Positions 62,695-64,000 of a stretch of DNA of 64,000 nucleotides are shown here, in pieces (the first letter of the stretch is position 1; each line of letters opens with the position of its first letter). The stretch comes from Bradyrhizobium sp. LHD-71 (lineage in GTDB: Bacteria > Pseudomonadota > Alphaproteobacteria > Rhizobiales > Xanthobacteraceae), in the NCBI RefSeq assembly GCF_031157255.1, contig NZ_JAVIFX010000031.1:33816-97815 (forward strand), read 5' to 3'. The position numbers were made by a program, and so were the translations under genes. The notes under the pieces are model-generated. The model saw nothing but the letters and a program-made list of their open reading frames with translations, was not told the origin of the DNA and ran no database searches.

Positions 62695-62913
62695 TTTTCA
62701 GTTCCCTCGGTTGGGATTTGTTGGTGCGCGGATGGCACGGGAGATGATCGAGGCCGATGTTACGAAAGAGCCCCCGCAGGCACAAGCAGACACGCACCAC
62801 ACCAATTTCGCTGTGCGATCCAACGTCAAGCCAATAGACGAGCTTGTTGCGGCGAATGAGGCAGCGGTAGAATAAGACAGACTGGCGACATTCGGGACGG
62901 AAGGACGACTGCC

Positions 62914-63897
62914 TTGCATATTCTCATTCTTGGCGCCGCGGGAATGCTCGGGTGCAAACTGACGGAGCGCCTCTTGCGGGATGGCCGACTCGGCCGCCAC
63001 GAGATCTCGAAGATCACGCTTCAGGATGTGGTCTCACCGCGGCCGACCGCCGCTGCTATCCCGCTCGATGTCATTGCAGGTGATTTCGTCGGCGCGGATG
63101 CGGCGGCGGCGCTGGTCGCAAGCCGACCGGACGTCATTTTCCATCTGGCTGCGATCGTCTCCGGTGAAGCGGAGGCCGATTTCGAGAAAGGCTATCGCAT
63201 CAACCTCGACGGAACGCGATATCTGTTCGAAGCCATTCGTGCTGTCGGCGACGGCTATCGACCGCGGCTCGTCTTCACGTCGTCGATCGCTGTATTCGGT
63301 GCACCGTTCCCCGCAGCGATCGGCGATGAATTCCTCAATGCGCCATTGACGAGCTACGGCACCCAGAAGGCCATCTGCGAACTGCTGCTTGTCGACTATA
63401 CCCGACGCGGCTTCCTTGACGGCGTCGGCATCCGGCTGCCGACGATCTGCGTGCGCCCCGGAAAACCCAACAAGGCCGCGTCGGGCTTCTTCTCGAATAT
63501 CATTCGCGAACCGCTGGCCGGCGAAAACGCCGTGCTGCCGGTCGGCGACGATATCCGCCACTGGCATGCCTCGCCGCGCTCGGCCATCGCGTTCCTCACG
63601 CACGCAGCAAGCTTCGACGCAGCACAGCTTGGAGCGCGGCGGAACCTCAACATGCCCGGCCTGTCCGTCACCGTCGGTGAGCAGATCGCAGCACTTGCCA
63701 ATGTTGCCGGGCCCTCCGTCGTCGCGCGCATTCGCCGCGAACCCGACGCGTCCATCGCCACCATCGTCGAAGGCTGGCCGCGCAACTTCAAAGCGGAACG
63801 CGCGAGCAAACTCGGTTTCGCCGCGGCGGAAACCAGCTTCGAGGATATCATCCGCATCCACATCGAGGATGAGCTCGGCGGCTCCTTCGTGCACTAG
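62914..63897 (+). CDS. denD: D-erythronate dehydrogenase-like SDR (NAD-dependent epimerase fold)
   Basis: The TTG at 62914 with GGAAGGA upstream starts MHILILGAAGMLGCKLTERL. The 327-residue extended SDR has GAAGMLG (NAD-binding), VIFHLAAIVSGEAE, VFTSSIAVFG and YGTQK (Tyr and Lys). The mix HLAAIVSGEAEADFEKGY and RLPTICVRPGKPNKAASGFF is typical of DenD, which oxidises D-erythronate C2 in the tetronate pathway. The DenC/DenD-linked kinase and aldolase genes are not in the window, so the symbol is by similarity. Its TAG stop lies inside the repeat that follows. Confidence 0.75.
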   Translation: MHILILGAAGMLGCKLTERLLRDGRLGRHEISKITLQDVVSPRPTAAAIPLDVIAGDFVGADAAAALVASRPDVIFHLAAIVSGEAEADFEKGYRINLDGTRYLFEAIRAVGDGYRPRLVFTSSIAVFGAPFPAAIGDEFLNAPLTSYGTQKAICELLLVDYTRRGFLDGVGIRLPTICVRPGKPNKAASGFFSNIIREPLAGENAVLPVGDDIRHWHASPRSAIAFLTHAASFDAAQLGARRNLNMPGLSVTVGEQIAALANVAGPSVVARIRREPDASIATIVEGWPRNFKAERASKLGFAAAETSFEDIIRIHIEDELGGSFVH

Positions 63898-64000
63898 TGT
63901 CCCGAATCCGAAGTTCGCTATACTTTGCAGCGAGCTCAGAGCGAACTTCGGATTCGATCAGGACACTAGCAAGTTTATGATTCTAGTGTCGTTTATGGAT
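63894..64000. repeat. CTAG-bounded twin-hairpin repeat, copy B (cut by window edge)
   Basis: From CTAGTGTCCCGAATCCGAAG to the window end this copy is almost identical to the one starting at 18519: hairpin 1 differs in two bases (CGCTATACTT for CGCCATACGT), and the spacer CAAGTTTATGATT and hairpin 2 start CTAGTGTCG are the same. The denD-like gene TAG stop is its first CTAG. The right end lies outside the window. Confidence 0.88.

Noticed and set aside
62678..62875. A 65-codon plus-strand frame between the acyl-CoA dehydrogenase and denD-like genes
   Set aside because: It begins inside the acyl-CoA dehydrogenase start region and has no good ribosome binding site; could be real but is not supported.
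1..64000. CRISPR arrays, tRNA, rRNA, integrase/transposase or phage genes
   Set aside because: I looked for regularly spaced repeats, cloverleaf-like GGTTC/CCA patterns and transposase motifs and saw none; the palindromic repeats are dispersed and not arrayed.

Overview
The window is a GC-rich, densely coded stretch of chromosome from an alphaproteobacterium, most likely a Bradyrhizobium/Rhodopseudomonas-type (Nitrobacteraceae) soil organism. This is inferred from several dispersed palindromic repeat families of the kind seen in those genomes, the redundancy of peptide ABC transporters, many catabolic oxidoreductases, and the mix of LysR, TetR and LuxR regulators. I found no rRNA, tRNA, CRISPR array, transposase or phage gene. 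About 45-50 genes look real; most other long open frames are antisense shadows caused by high GC.

Layout. 1-2.5 kb: a stress-kinase locus (DUF444/YeaH-type protein cut by the window edge, and PrkA). 2.9-7.2 kb: GMC oxidoreductase, enoyl-CoA hydratase-like protein and an amidase. 7.3-18.5 kb: two complete, divergently oriented Opp/Dpp-type peptide ABC systems, each with binding protein, two permeases and two ATPases. 18.9-20.8 kb: a DEAD-box helicase. 21.1-27.1 kb: gamma-glutamyltransferase-like protein, a DUF1028 protein and a third peptide importer that lacks ATPases. 27.2-31.6 kb: SAM-dependent methyltransferase-like protein, exonuclease III, an alpha/beta hydrolase and a prolyl-oligopeptidase. 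31.6-36.4 kb: a LysR regulator divergent from a ring-cleaving dioxygenase, two alpha/beta hydrolases, an isochorismatase-like hydrolase and a monooxygenase-like membrane protein. 36.5-43.7 kb: DCC protein, amidohydrolase, LuxR regulator, a second amidase whose nucleophile position is Gly, an old-yellow-enzyme family protein and an ALO-type FAD oxidase. 43.9-45.6 kb: small hypotheticals.

45.7-51.6 kb is an assimilatory nitrite operon: nirB, nirD, a formate/nitrite-family channel and a PP2C phosphatase-protein kinase fusion, read from a near-perfect sigma-54 promoter. 51.7-53.6 kb is a TetR-MFS pair with a palindromic operator. 53.7-57 kb holds small secreted, membrane, GNAT, GST and PilZ proteins. 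57.2-63.9 kb is a catabolic patch (SDR, CMD-family protein, SDR, flavin monooxygenase, acyl-CoA dehydrogenase, erythronate-dehydrogenase-like SDR).

The points that best repay a second look are the amidase with Ser-to-Gly at the nucleophile, the CTAG-bounded twin-hairpin repeat present twice (18.5 and 63.9 kb), a palindromic repeat translated as the N-terminus of NirD, the PP2C-kinase in the nitrite operon with its sigma-54 promoter and start-codon hairpin, and the ATPase-less importer linked to two Ntn-hydrolase-type genes. I did not see a clearly new multi-gene defence or mobile system.
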